NCBI RefSeq assembly: GCF_003583405.1
Contig: NZ_QXEC01000007.1
Location: forward strand, 124,001-188,000
Direction of reading: 5' to 3'
From: Micromonospora radicis
Lineage (GTDB): Bacteria > Actinomycetota > Actinomycetes > Mycobacteriales > Micromonosporaceae
DNA length: 64,000 nt
In this document: in pieces, positions 32,666-42,032 of the stretch
Position numbering within the stretch: position 1 is the first letter of the stretch
How the letters are laid out: every line of letters begins with the position of its first letter
The notes under the pieces: model-generated
Told to the model about the DNA's origin: nothing
Databases searched by the model: none
Seen by the model: the letters and a program-made list of their open reading frames with translations, nothing else
Made by a program: the position numbers and the translations under genes

Positions 32666-33463
32666 ATGGCCGGCCCGGATTCCGAACTCGCCGCGAAGCT
32701 GCAACCCGAGATCCCGCACGCCGCCCGGATCTGGAACTACTGGATGGGCGGCAAGGACAACTTCCAGTCCGACCGGGCGGCCGGTGACGCGGTGGCCGAG
32801 GTCTATCCCGAGATCGTGGTGATGGCGCAGCAGTCCCGTCGGTTCCTCATCCGGGTGGTGCGGCACCTGGCCGCCGAGGCCGGCATCCGGCAGTTCCTGG
32901 ACATCGGCACCGGCCTGCCCACCCTGCAGAACACCCACGAGGTCGCCCAGTCGGTCGCACCCGAGTCGCGGATCGTCTACGTGGACAACGACCCGATGGT
33001 GCTGGTGCACGCCCGGGCGCTGCTGGGCAGCACGACCACCGAGGGGGTCACCACGTACGTGCCGGCCGACTACCACGACCCGGAGAAGATCCTCGCCGCG
33101 GCGGCGGAGACGCTGGACTTCGACCAGCCCGTCGCGGTGATGTTCATGGGCGTGATGGGCTACGAGCCGGACCTGGAGTCGGTGCGCTCGATCGTCGGGA
33201 CGGTGATGGGCGCGACCGCGTCCGGCAGCCACCTGGTGTTCTGGGACGGCACCGACACCAGCCCGTCGGTGGTCGCCGGTGCGGAGCGGCTGGCGCAGAG
33301 TGGCGGCGTGCCGTACATCCTGCGCAGCCCGGAGCAGATCGCCGGCTGCTTCGAGGGGTTGACGATGGTGGAGCCGGGTCTGGTGCCGATCACGTTGTGG
33401 CGGCCGGACGACGCCGACGCGGAGGCGATCGACGCGTACGGTGCGGTGGCCCGCAAGCCCTGA
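32666..33463 (+). CDS. SAM-dependent methyltransferase, DUF574 type
   Basis: A 265-aa protein of the actinomycete-expanded DUF574 (Methyltransf_19) family. The N-terminal signature is HAARIWNYWMGGKDNFQSDR, the SAM-binding strand is FLDIGTGLPTLQNTH, and the acidic loop VYVDNDPMVLVHA binds the ribose. Genomes of this group carry many copies and their substrates are unknown. The ATG at 32666 follows TGGAG. It is monocistronic, ending at the hairpin at 33513. Confidence 0.9.
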   Translation: MAGPDSELAAKLQPEIPHAARIWNYWMGGKDNFQSDRAAGDAVAEVYPEIVVMAQQSRRFLIRVVRHLAAEAGIRQFLDIGTGLPTLQNTHEVAQSVAPESRIVYVDNDPMVLVHARALLGSTTTEGVTTYVPADYHDPEKILAAAAETLDFDQPVAVMFMGVMGYEPDLESVRSIVGTVMGATASGSHLVFWDGTDTSPSVVAGAERLAQSGGVPYILRSPEQIAGCFEGLTMVEPGLVPITLWRPDDADAEAIDAYGAVARKP

Positions 33464-33512
33464 CCACGGTCTCGTGGCGCCCACCACCGGGCGGCCACGA
33501 CAGGCGAGCAGG

Positions 33513-33546
33513 GCTCCGGCCCGGCGGAGGACCGCCGGGCCGGAGC
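33513..33546. terminator. bidirectional hairpin terminator
   Basis: A perfect 15-bp stem (GCTCCGGCCCGGCGG, 33513-33527, with its complement at 33532-33546) and an AGGA loop lie between the convergent DUF574 and LVIVD genes. Confidence 0.88.
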
Positions 33547-33574
33547 TGTTGTGCTGTCGTACGGGGGATGCGGA

Positions 33575-35242
33575 TCAGCTCGTCCGCACCGAACCGTTGA
33601 CCTTGCTGTCGCGGATGGTGGCGCCGATGGCGTCCACCGAACCGTTGACCTTGCTCTCCACGATCGACACCACGGAGGCGTTGACCGCGTGGATCGAGCC
33701 GTTGAGGTTCGAGTTGAACACGATCAGGCCGGCACCCGGGTTGACCTTGATCGCCCCGTTCTGGGTCACCCCGTCCATGCAGGTGATGCCGGAGTTGATG
33801 GTCAGGCTGCCGTTCTGCTTACCGCGCAGGATGGTGGTGCAGGCCGGGTAGCTGGGCTGGGTCTGCACGTTCAGTTCGTCGAAGGCGATCGCCCGGGCGT
33901 TGTTGGTCAGCGGGTCATCCAGCTTGAGGACGTCCAGACCCTTCTGGATGTCGTTGGAGTAGATGTACCCGTTGTGCCAGTACGTCGACCACGAGCCACC
34001 GAGGATGGACCGGGTCTCCGAGAGCGGGCCGCGCTCCCAGAAGGCGATCTCGACCGGGTTGGCGGAGTCGGTGAAGTCGATCACCGAGATGCCACCCTGG
34101 TACCACGCCTGCACCATGATGTCGCGGCCCATGGCCGGGATCAGCGAGCCGTTGTGGGCGACGCAGTTCTCCCGGGGGCTGTTCAGCCGCGGAATCTTGA
34201 AGTAGCTCTTGAAGACCAGCTGCCGGCCGGCGCCAGTGCCCACGATGTCGTAGATCGCGTTCGCGCCCTGGTTGGTCCGGTAGTTGGCGGTGCAGATCGC
34301 GCCGCTGCCGCCACCGAGTTCGTCGGTGAACAGCACCTTGGTGCCGGCGTTGTTGAACGTGGCCGAGTGCCAGAACGCGAAGTTGGTGTCGCGCACCTGG
34401 CTCAGGATCACCGGGTTCGTCCGGTCGGAGATGTCCATCAGCACGCCGTCACCCATGCAGGCGCCGGCCGCGAGGTCCAGCTCCGGGTAGACGGTGATGT
34501 CGTGGCAGCCGCTGGTGTTGGTGTTGCCGCCGTCCGGGAAGAGCACCGGGGTGGCGACGACGGCGGAGCTGGTCGGGTCGGCCAGCGGCGTCTTGATGAT
34601 GGAGATCTTGTCGTGCGGCGGCTTGCAGTACGCCCCGCTGCCGTTGGCCGGCGGGCCGTACGACTGCACGTAGACGTAGACGTCCTTGCCGTCCTTGCTC
34701 GGCGCCAGCGTCAGGGTGTGCGACCCGCAGTCGGTGCGAACCGACTTGATGTACTGCGGGTTGGACTTGTCGCTGATGTCGAAGATCCGCACGCCCTCCC
34801 AGTGGTCGGGGTTGGCGACCGAACCACCCGCGCTGTTGCACGAGTCGTCGCTGCGGACCGCGTCGACGGCGAGGAACAGCAGGTCGCCGAAGACCGACGG
34901 GTCACCCTGCGAACCCGGACAGACGACCTGGCTGACCACCTGCGGCGAGGCGGGGTCGCTGACGTCGAAGATGTTGAAGCCGTTGTAGTTGCCGGCGAAC
35001 ACGTAGTTGCCCTGGAACGCCAGGTCCGAGTTGTACGACGCCTCGGTGGCGAACGCGCCGAACTTCGGGACGTTCGCGATCTGGGTCAGGTTCGGGCTGT
35101 GGACGATCTCGTCCACCGCCGGGATGGTGTTCTCGGCGGCGCTGGCGGGTGTTGCCGCCCCGACGGCCGCGAGGAGAAGGGCGCCTGCGGCGGCCAGGCT
35201 GAGCGCCAGCCTTCGGCTCCCTCGTGGGGTTGGATCGAACAT
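33575..35242 (-). CDS. secreted LVIVD-repeat beta-propeller protein with C-terminal NGS repeats
   Basis: A 555-aa exported protein. The signal peptide ends near ASAAEN (about residue 36). The main body is an LVIVD-type propeller: repeated FDVSDPASPQVVS, FDISDKSNPQYIK, MDISDRTNPVILS and IDFTDSANPVEIA, with His/Asp motifs such as FWHSATF and ENCVAHNGSL. The last 90 residues switch to an Asn-Gly-Ser repeat pattern (KQNGSL, TQNGAI, NLNGSI, KVNGSV twice) that looks like a small beta-solenoid. I use the ATG at 35242 rather than the GTG at 35251, which overlaps the RBS. Probably an extracellular scaffold or binding protein. Confidence 0.82.
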   Translation of the reverse strand: MFDPTPRGSRRLALSLAAAGALLLAAVGAATPASAAENTIPAVDEIVHSPNLTQIANVPKFGAFATEASYNSDLAFQGNYVFAGNYNGFNIFDVSDPASPQVVSQVVCPGSQGDPSVFGDLLFLAVDAVRSDDSCNSAGGSVANPDHWEGVRIFDISDKSNPQYIKSVRTDCGSHTLTLAPSKDGKDVYVYVQSYGPPANGSGAYCKPPHDKISIIKTPLADPTSSAVVATPVLFPDGGNTNTSGCHDITVYPELDLAAGACMGDGVLMDISDRTNPVILSQVRDTNFAFWHSATFNNAGTKVLFTDELGGGSGAICTANYRTNQGANAIYDIVGTGAGRQLVFKSYFKIPRLNSPRENCVAHNGSLIPAMGRDIMVQAWYQGGISVIDFTDSANPVEIAFWERGPLSETRSILGGSWSTYWHNGYIYSNDIQKGLDVLKLDDPLTNNARAIAFDELNVQTQPSYPACTTILRGKQNGSLTINSGITCMDGVTQNGAIKVNPGAGLIVFNSNLNGSIHAVNASVVSIVESKVNGSVDAIGATIRDSKVNGSVRTS

Positions 35243-35472
35243 GTAGGACACCCTTCGTCATGGGTGAGCAGGGGTAGCGGGAGGTTAACCCTGTTAGTCG
35301 GCTGAGTTCTTCGGCCTTCTGGTCACGGTTCAGCAACAGCGGCAGCGATCGGCGGGCGCAAATTGCACCAGGTGGGGCGCAATGCGTCCTTTCTCAGATC
35401 GCAGCCCTCCCGCCGCAGGTCAGGGCCGCGCTACCATCCCGGCCATCCTCGGACCAACGGTGGGAGCAAGTT

Positions 35473-36201
35473 GTGCTAGGTGTACTGATCCGGGCGCTTC
35501 GCGGGCGATCGCGGAGGATTCTGCTGATCGAACTGGCCGTACTCGCGGTGCTCGCGGCCGGAGTGGCGCTGGTCGTCTGGTGGCCCGACGGTGACGCGCA
35601 GCCGACGGCGACGACCGGCACTCCCGACCCGATCGAGCTGCCCGGCCTGCCCGACTCCACCGCTCCGGTGCTGATGCCCGGACGGCCCGGCGAGTCGGCG
35701 CAGTCCGTCCCGGCGAACGAGATGACGCCGATGGCCCGCGAGCCGCACAACAACGCCGACATCCGCTTCGTGACGATGATGATCCCGCACCACGAGCAGG
35801 CGCTGGTGATGGCGAGGCTGGTTCCGGATCGAGCCGAGAACGCGGGGCTCAAGCTCATCGCGGAGCGGATCCTGGCCGCCCAGGAACCGGAGATCAAGAT
35901 GTTGGAGACCTGGCTGACGGAACGGGGTCTGAACCGCGACGCCGGTGCCGGCCACGGGCACAGCATGGGTGGCATGCAGTCGGCGGAGGCGCTCAACCGG
36001 CTCACCGCCGCCCGCGGCGCGGAGTTCGACCGGCTCTTCGTGACGATGATGACCGACCACCACCAGGGCGCGATCGACATGGCGGGCGAGACGCTGGTGC
36101 TGGGTACCGACCCGATCATCAACCAGTGGGCCAGCAGCACCACGGTCGAGCAGAGCGTCGAGATCAGGCGGATGCGGGAGACGCTGGCCAACGGCGACTG
36201 A
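35473..36201 (+). CDS. membrane-anchored DUF305 protein
   Basis: A 242-aa protein with one N-terminal TM anchor (about residues 15-38), a Pro/Thr linker, and a DUF305 four-helix ferritin-like domain. The two His-rich motifs are MMIPHHEQALVMA and MMTDHHQGAIDMA, plus a GHGHSMGGM metal-binding-type loop between them. DUF305 proteins are exported and often associated with copper. The GTG at 35473 has GGGAG upstream. It stands alone. Confidence 0.88.
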   Translation: MLGVLIRALRGRSRRILLIELAVLAVLAAGVALVVWWPDGDAQPTATTGTPDPIELPGLPDSTAPVLMPGRPGESAQSVPANEMTPMAREPHNNADIRFVTMMIPHHEQALVMARLVPDRAENAGLKLIAERILAAQEPEIKMLETWLTERGLNRDAGAGHGHSMGGMQSAEALNRLTAARGAEFDRLFVTMMTDHHQGAIDMAGETLVLGTDPIINQWASSTTVEQSVEIRRMRETLANGD

Positions 36202-36274
36202 CCGGCGACCGGCCGGCCCGGAATGTCAGGGGTCGCCGCTAGCCTGCGGCTGACGCCGACGAGAGGAGCCGTCC

Positions 36275-36793
36275 ATGGCAACGGCGACACTGCCGCCCGA
36301 GCGCGCCGACCTGTTGGAGACGCTGCAGAAGCACCGCTTCTTCCTGCGCCACACCGCCCGTGACCTGACCGACGAGCAGGCCGGGCAGCACAGCACCGCG
36401 AGCGAGCTGTGCGTGGGCGGGCTGATCAAGCACACGGCGTACATCGAGGCAGGCTGGGCCGGCTTCATCGTGGAGGGTGCCGCCGCGCTGTCCAGCGGGG
36501 CCGATCCGGCCGCCTACGAGCAGCACGCGAACTCGTTCCGGATGCTGCCGGGTGAGACGCTCGCCGGTGTGCTCGCTGCCTACGACCAGGTCGCGGGGCG
36601 CACCGACGAACTGGTCCGCACCCTGCCGGATCTGGACGCCGGTCAACCGCTGCCCGAGGCACCGTGGTTCGAGGCGGGGGCCCGCTGGTCGGCGCGGCGG
36701 GTGTTTCTGCACATCATCGCCGAGACGGCCCAGCACGCCGGCCACGCCGACATCGTCCGCGAGGCGATCGACGGCGCCAAGAGCATGGGTTGA
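36275..36793 (+). CDS. DinB-family protein (DUF664-like)
   Basis: A 172-aa four-helix DinB-fold protein. Metal-ligand histidines are expected in GLIKHTAYIEAGW and in FLHIIAETAQHAGHADIVREAIDG near the C-terminus. Such proteins act as thiol- or bacillithiol/mycothiol-linked enzymes or have unknown roles. The ATG follows GAGGAG. A second, DUF664-type relative lies at 58814. Confidence 0.87.
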   Translation: MATATLPPERADLLETLQKHRFFLRHTARDLTDEQAGQHSTASELCVGGLIKHTAYIEAGWAGFIVEGAAALSSGADPAAYEQHANSFRMLPGETLAGVLAAYDQVAGRTDELVRTLPDLDAGQPLPEAPWFEAGARWSARRVFLHIIAETAQHAGHADIVREAIDGAKSMG

Positions 36794-36888
36794 CGGGGCC
36801 GCCGCGAGTCCGGCCGCAGGCCCGGCCCGGAGCGCGGTGACTGGCATACTCGGCCGGGCCAGGGTGGGCCGAGGAACATGGTGGTGGG

Positions 36889-39800
36889 GTGCAGTTCCGG
36901 GTGCTGGGGCCACCGGAGGTGGTCCGGGACGGGCGGGTGGTGCCGCTCGGTGGGCCGAAGCAGCGGGCCCTGCTGGTGCTGTTCCTGCTCCGGCCGAACC
37001 GGTTCGTCGCCGTCGACTGGCTGGTCGACGCCCTGTGGGACGGCCGACCGCCGCCCAGCGCCGACACCACCCTGCGCACGTACGTGGCGGGGCTGCGCCG
37101 GGCCGTGGAGCCGCAGCGCTCCCCCCGCGCGGCGTCCCGCGTCCTGCTCAGCCAGCCGAGGGGTTACCAGCTGCGGGTCGACCCCGACGACGTCGACGCG
37201 GTCCGGTTCCGGCGGCTGGTGGGCCGGGCGGCCGACCGGCTGACGGCCGGCGACCCGGTGTCCGCCGAACGCGACTACGCCGAGGCGTTGCGGCTCTGGC
37301 GGGGCGAGCCGATGACCGGGGCGGCCGAGTTGACCGTGGTGCGCCCGGAGGTGGCCCGGCTGACCGAGCTGCGGCTGCTCGCCGAGGAAGGGCGGTTCAC
37401 CGCGGCCGTCGCCGCCGGACGGCACGCGGCGGTCCTCGCGGAGCTACGCCAGTTCGTGGCGGCGCACCCGGTACGGGAGACCGCCCGCGGCCAGTTGATG
37501 CTGGCGCTGTACCGCGCCGGCCGGCAGACCGAGGCGCTGGCCGCGTACGACGAGGGGCGCCGGATCCTGACCGGCGAGTACGGGGTCGACCCCGGCGCGC
37601 AGCTGCGCGAACTGCACGCGTCGATCCTGGACCAGAGCGTCGCTCCGGTGGTCGCCGTACCGACCGCCCCGGCGGCCCCGGTCGCCGCGCGTGGGCCAGG
37701 CGTGGCGGGGCCGGGTGGCCGGAGCAGCCCCGGTGACCCGGGTGGCGGGCTGGTGGGCCGGGGTGGCGAACTGGCCCGGCTGGTGACGGCGTTGACCGAG
37801 GCGACCCGCGGAAACGGCCGCAGTGCCGTGGTGGTGGGCGAGGCGGGCATCGGCAAGACCAGCCTGGCCGCCACGGTCGGCGCGGTCGCCGAGTCCAGGG
37901 GTGTCGCGGTGGTGTGGGGGCGCTGTCCCGATCTCGGGCAGCCGCCACCGTTCTGGTTGTGGCGACAGGTGGTGCGGGCCCTCGCGGCCATGCCCCGCAA
38001 CGGGGGCGGCGGGTCGCTGCGCCGGCTCGACGGGTTCGCCGCCGAGCCGCCACCCGGGGCCGCCGCCGAGGTGACGCCCGATCCGGCGGCCCGGTTCCAC
38101 GCGTACGAGGCGGTGGCGGAGCTGGTCCGCACGGCGGCCGAGCCGGCCGGGCTGCTCGTCGTCCTGGACGACCTGCACGCCGCCGACCCGGATTCGTTGC
38201 TGCTGCTGCGCTTCCTCGCCCCGGTACTGGCCCGGGCCCGCACCCTGGTGCTGGCCACACTGCGGCCGTACGAGCAGGATCCGGCGCTGGTGGCGACGGT
38301 GGCGGAGCTGGCCCGCGGGCCGGGCTTCGATCGGCTCCGGCTGACCGGGCTGACGGCCGACGCGGTGGCCGACCTGGTCTGCCGGCGTACCGGCGTGCCG
38401 CCGGCCGGGCCGGTGCTGGCGCGGCTGGTCGCCCGGACCGGCGGCAACCCGTTCTTCATCACCGAGCTGCTCCGGGCCCGGGCCGATCCGGCGGGCCCGG
38501 ACCTGCCACCGAGCATCCGGGACACCGTCCGGCTGCGCCTCGGTGGACTTCCCGCGACCACCCGCGACTGCCTGGCGTTGCTCAGCGTGGCCGGCCGCGA
38601 TCTGGACGCGACCACGATGGCCGAGGTCCTGCGGATGCCGACGGAGAGCGTCGCCGAGGCGCTGACCGCGGCCTACACGGCCGAGCTGGTGACCGAGGGG
38701 GAGCCGGGCGGGGTGCGGTTGCGCCATCCGTTGTTCGCCGAGGTCACCTACGCCGAGCTGGCCCCGCCGAGGCGGGGCGTGCTGCACGCGCGACTGGCCG
38801 GTGCCTTCGAGCGGTCCGGGGCCGCCGGTCCGGCCGAGCTGGCACACCACTACGGGCAGGCGGTCGGGCTCGGCCACGGCGCGGCGCATCTACGGTGGTC
38901 GTTGGCCGCGGCCGACGACGCCACCCGACGCTTCGCCTACGAGGACGCCCTCGGTCACCTGGGTCGGGCGGCACGCCAGCTGGCCATGGCCGCCGGGTCC
39001 ACCGTGGCGGCCCGAACCGAACTCGACGTACAACTGCATCGGGCCGCGTTGTTGCAGATGACGGTGGGCGTCGGCGCCGACGCGGTCGACCAGGTCTGCG
39101 CCCGGGCCCGGGATCTGCTGGGGCGGGTCGACCCGGGCACCGACGTACGGCCGGCGTTGTGGGCGCTGGGTGAGCTGGCCGCCAACCAGGCCGACTTCGC
39201 CGGGTGCGCCGAGTTGGCCGAGCGGCTGGTCCAGACCGAGAGCCACACCGGTGGTACGGAGCTGACCGTCGCGGCCGGTGCGTACCTGCTCGGTGTGGTC
39301 GGCTACTTCACCGGCCGGCTGGACGTGGCCGACCAGCGGCTCACCGCCGCGATCGACCGGCTCCGGACGTTGGACACGCGGCTCCTCGGCCGGCAGGTGG
39401 GTCGCCTGCCGGTGCTGGCCGCCTACAACTTCCGCGCCCTGGTCAGGTCGCTGCGCGGTGACCCGGTCGCGGCCCGACGGGACATCCGGGACGCCGAGCG
39501 GCTGGCGGAGCAGTTGGACGACCCGTACGGCCGGGCCAACGCGGCGTTGTTCGCCGCGTGGCTGGGCATGCAGGAACGGGACGTGTCGACGGTGCGGTCC
39601 GCCGCCACCCGGTGCCGGGACATCGGTGCGGCCAACGGCATGCCGCACTTCGTGGCCACCGGGGAGTTCTTCGGGGAGTGGGCCGCCGCCCGCGGCGGCG
39701 CGACCGACCGGCTGGCGGCGATGCGGGCCGCGGCGGAGGCCATCTACCGTCCCGGGCTGCGTGCCACCCGCACCGTCACCTTCAGTGGGATGGCCGAGGC

Positions 39801-40056
39801 GTACCTGGCCGCGGGTGACCGGGAGACCGCGGCGGCGTTGGCGCGGCAGGGCTTGGCCGTGGTGGACCGGCTCGGCGAGACGGTACTCGCCGCCGAGCTG
39901 CACCGGGTACGGGGACTCGCCCGCGACGATCCGGCCGCGCTGGCCACCGGCGCCCGGCTCGCCGCCGACCAGGGCGCCGGCCTGCTGCTGGCCCGGTTCC
40001 CGCCCCGGGCACGGGCGGACGCCGACGTGACCGGGGCGGATCCGGCCGGCACCTGA
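36889..40056 (+). CDS. AfsR/SARP-type regulator with AAA ATPase domain
   Basis: A 1055-aa transcriptional activator. Residues 1-95 form an OmpR-like winged helix (FRVLGPPEVVRDGRVVPLGGPKQRALL). Residues 100-245 form the bacterial transcriptional activator (BTAD) domain. From about 280 comes an ATPase with Walker A GEAGIGKTS (about 317-325) and Walker B LLVVLDDLHAADPDSLL. The last 450 residues are TPR-like helices. Such proteins switch on secondary-metabolite or catabolic genes in response to nucleotide-dependent signals. A CATACT box about 40 nt upstream may be the -10. The FAD monooxygenase gene follows 100 bp downstream and is a possible target. Confidence 0.9.
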   Translation: MQFRVLGPPEVVRDGRVVPLGGPKQRALLVLFLLRPNRFVAVDWLVDALWDGRPPPSADTTLRTYVAGLRRAVEPQRSPRAASRVLLSQPRGYQLRVDPDDVDAVRFRRLVGRAADRLTAGDPVSAERDYAEALRLWRGEPMTGAAELTVVRPEVARLTELRLLAEEGRFTAAVAAGRHAAVLAELRQFVAAHPVRETARGQLMLALYRAGRQTEALAAYDEGRRILTGEYGVDPGAQLRELHASILDQSVAPVVAVPTAPAAPVAARGPGVAGPGGRSSPGDPGGGLVGRGGELARLVTALTEATRGNGRSAVVVGEAGIGKTSLAATVGAVAESRGVAVVWGRCPDLGQPPPFWLWRQVVRALAAMPRNGGGGSLRRLDGFAAEPPPGAAAEVTPDPAARFHAYEAVAELVRTAAEPAGLLVVLDDLHAADPDSLLLLRFLAPVLARARTLVLATLRPYEQDPALVATVAELARGPGFDRLRLTGLTADAVADLVCRRTGVPPAGPVLARLVARTGGNPFFITELLRARADPAGPDLPPSIRDTVRLRLGGLPATTRDCLALLSVAGRDLDATTMAEVLRMPTESVAEALTAAYTAELVTEGEPGGVRLRHPLFAEVTYAELAPPRRGVLHARLAGAFERSGAAGPAELAHHYGQAVGLGHGAAHLRWSLAAADDATRRFAYEDALGHLGRAARQLAMAAGSTVAARTELDVQLHRAALLQMTVGVGADAVDQVCARARDLLGRVDPGTDVRPALWALGELAANQADFAGCAELAERLVQTESHTGGTELTVAAGAYLLGVVGYFTGRLDVADQRLTAAIDRLRTLDTRLLGRQVGRLPVLAAYNFRALVRSLRGDPVAARRDIRDAERLAEQLDDPYGRANAALFAAWLGMQERDVSTVRSAATRCRDIGAANGMPHFVATGEFFGEWAAARGGATDRLAAMRAAAEAIYRPGLRATRTVTFSGMAEAYLAAGDRETAAALARQGLAVVDRLGETVLAAELHRVRGLARDDPAALATGARLAADQGAGLLLARFPPRARADADVTGADPAGT

Positions 40057-40159
40057 GGCGCCTCAACGACATCTCCACACGCCTTCCACACCCGGCTGCT
40101 GTGCTGGTCACCTCAGCTCTGAGCCCGGGTGTCCGGGTGGTCCCGTGGGAGGAACAGTC

Positions 40160-41860
40160 ATGAAGCCCGCTCAGCCGGCGCCGTACCCGGCCGCCGGAGA
40201 GGTAGATGTCGTGGTGGTCGGCTGCGGCCCGGTCGGCGCGTTGACCGCGAACCTGCTCGGCCTGCGTGGGGTACGCACGCTGGTGGTCGAGCGGAGCACC
40301 GGCGCACACGGCCAGCCCCGGGCGTTCTCCTGCGACGACGAGGCGCTGCGGATCTACCAGCAGGCCGGCCTGCTCGACCGGATCGCCGGTGACCTGCACC
40401 AGCCGTCGCGCGCCGACTACGTCAACGCCGCGGGCCGGACGTTCGCCACCATCGCCTTCGACGAGGTCGACTTCGGTTTCGGGCACGCGCCGCTGAACTT
40501 CTTCGACCAGCCGTTGCTGGAGCAGGCGCTGCGCGCCGGCCTGGACCGGTTCGACGAGGTCGAGTTGCGCCTGGGCACCGAACTGGTGGGCCTGCGGCAG
40601 GACGACGAGCGGGTGCACCTGGTGCTGCGGGACGTGACCACGGACCGGACGTACCCGGTGCGGGCCAGGTACGTGTTGGGTTGTGACGGCGCGCGGAGCA
40701 CCACCCGGACGGCGGTGCGGATTCCGTTGGCCGGGGCGAGTTACGCCGAACCGTGGCTGGCGGTCTCCGGTGACCTGCCGCCGGAGGCGGTCCGCAAGGA
40801 GCACACCACGTTCGTCTGCGACTGGCGGCGTCCGGCGTTCGTCTCCCCCGGCTCCCGGGGCAGCTACCGGGCGGAGTTCATGCTCCGACCGGATGAGACG
40901 GAGTCCGACATGACGCGGCCGGAGCGGATGGCCGAGCTGGTCGAGCCGTACGTCGACCCGGCCCGGTTCACCGTCACCAGGGCGGTGGTCTACACGTTCC
41001 ACCACCTCGTCGCGCAACGGTGGCGGGAGGGGCGGGTGTTCCTGCTGGGCGACGCCGCCCACCAGATGCCGCCGTTCCTCGGGCAGGGGTTGTGCAGCGG
41101 GCTGCGCGACGCGGCGAACCTGACCTGGAAGCTGGCGCTGGTGCTCGCCGGCGGCGCCGGGCCGGCGTTGCTGGACACGTACGAGACCGAGCGGCGTCCG
41201 CACACCGTGGCGATGGCGGAGACCAGCGTGCGCCTGGGGCGGGTCTTCCTGGCCCGCAGTCGCCGCGCCGCCTGGCTGCGGGACACCGCGCTGCGGGCCG
41301 CGCAGGCGATTCCCCGGGTACGCCGGTTCGTCCGGCGGTTCGAGTTCAAACCGCTGCCGGCGTACGACCGGGGGCTGTTCGCCGACGGGCGGCGCGACGG
41401 ACCGGTGGGCACGATGTTCCCGCAGCCCCGGGTCGTGGTGGCCGGTTCGACCATGCCGGTCCTGCTCGACGAGGTGCTCGGTGCCGACTTCGCGGTCCTC
41501 GACACCGCCGCGCCGTCCACATCGACCGGACCGGTCGGTCCGCCCGGCATGTCGATCCGGTGGGTCGTGGTGCATCCGGCCGGTACCGAGGCCACGGAGC
41601 TACCGGCCACCGAGCCGGCAGGCGGGCGGGTCGACGTGGTCGACGTCGACGGCGCGATCGTCGCCTGGCTGCGGCGGCACCGGTGCCGGCAGGTCGTCCT
41701 GCGACCGGACCGTTTCGTGTTCGCCCGCGCCGATGCCGCGGACCCGGCGGTGCTACGCGGGCTGGCGGGCGTGCTCGGCGTGGCCGGGCAGGACGGCGGC
41801 CCGGGTCCGGCATCCGTAACCTCGACGGCGGGAGCGGACGGGTCCGCGGCGGTGTCGTGA
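40160..41860 (+). CDS. FAD-dependent aromatic monooxygenase (MhpA-like)
   Basis: A 566-aa group A flavoprotein hydroxylase. It shows the FAD Rossmann motif VVVVGCGPVGALTANLL, the DG motif LGCDGARSTTR, the second FAD motif VFLLGDAAHQMPPFLGQGLCSGLRDA, and a thioredoxin-like C-terminal third. This layout is that of 3-(3-hydroxyphenyl)propionate/3-hydroxycinnamate hydroxylase (MhpA) and of polyketide hydroxylases. The ATG at 40160 has GGGAGGA. It sits alone next to a SARP regulator without ring-cleavage genes, so a role in tailoring or partial degradation is equally possible. Confidence 0.88.
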   Translation: MKPAQPAPYPAAGEVDVVVVGCGPVGALTANLLGLRGVRTLVVERSTGAHGQPRAFSCDDEALRIYQQAGLLDRIAGDLHQPSRADYVNAAGRTFATIAFDEVDFGFGHAPLNFFDQPLLEQALRAGLDRFDEVELRLGTELVGLRQDDERVHLVLRDVTTDRTYPVRARYVLGCDGARSTTRTAVRIPLAGASYAEPWLAVSGDLPPEAVRKEHTTFVCDWRRPAFVSPGSRGSYRAEFMLRPDETESDMTRPERMAELVEPYVDPARFTVTRAVVYTFHHLVAQRWREGRVFLLGDAAHQMPPFLGQGLCSGLRDAANLTWKLALVLAGGAGPALLDTYETERRPHTVAMAETSVRLGRVFLARSRRAAWLRDTALRAAQAIPRVRRFVRRFEFKPLPAYDRGLFADGRRDGPVGTMFPQPRVVVAGSTMPVLLDEVLGADFAVLDTAAPSTSTGPVGPPGMSIRWVVVHPAGTEATELPATEPAGGRVDVVDVDGAIVAWLRRHRCRQVVLRPDRFVFARADAADPAVLRGLAGVLGVAGQDGGPGPASVTSTAGADGSAAVS

Positions 41861-42032
41861 CCGGGTGCGGTGACCGGCTGTCGTGGCCGGGTGGTGCGGC
41901 CGGGGGTGGTGGCGGCGCGGGGGCGGCGCGGGGGTGCCGCCGGAGGGGTGACCAGGACTAGCATGTGGATCATCGATCTCCATCCACTCCTGGTCGACTC
42001 CGGCCACCAGCTGCGAGCGAAGGGACACACAC
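41861..42032 (+). promoter_or_regulatory. upstream region of the S15 peptidase with candidate promoter
   Basis: TAGCAT (41959-41964) is a plausible -10 box. GTGGAT (41965-41970) and ATCCAC (41982-41987), 11 bp apart, form an inverted repeat at the expected transcription start. The first 90 bp are low-complexity G/C-rich sequence without a gene. Confidence 0.4.
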
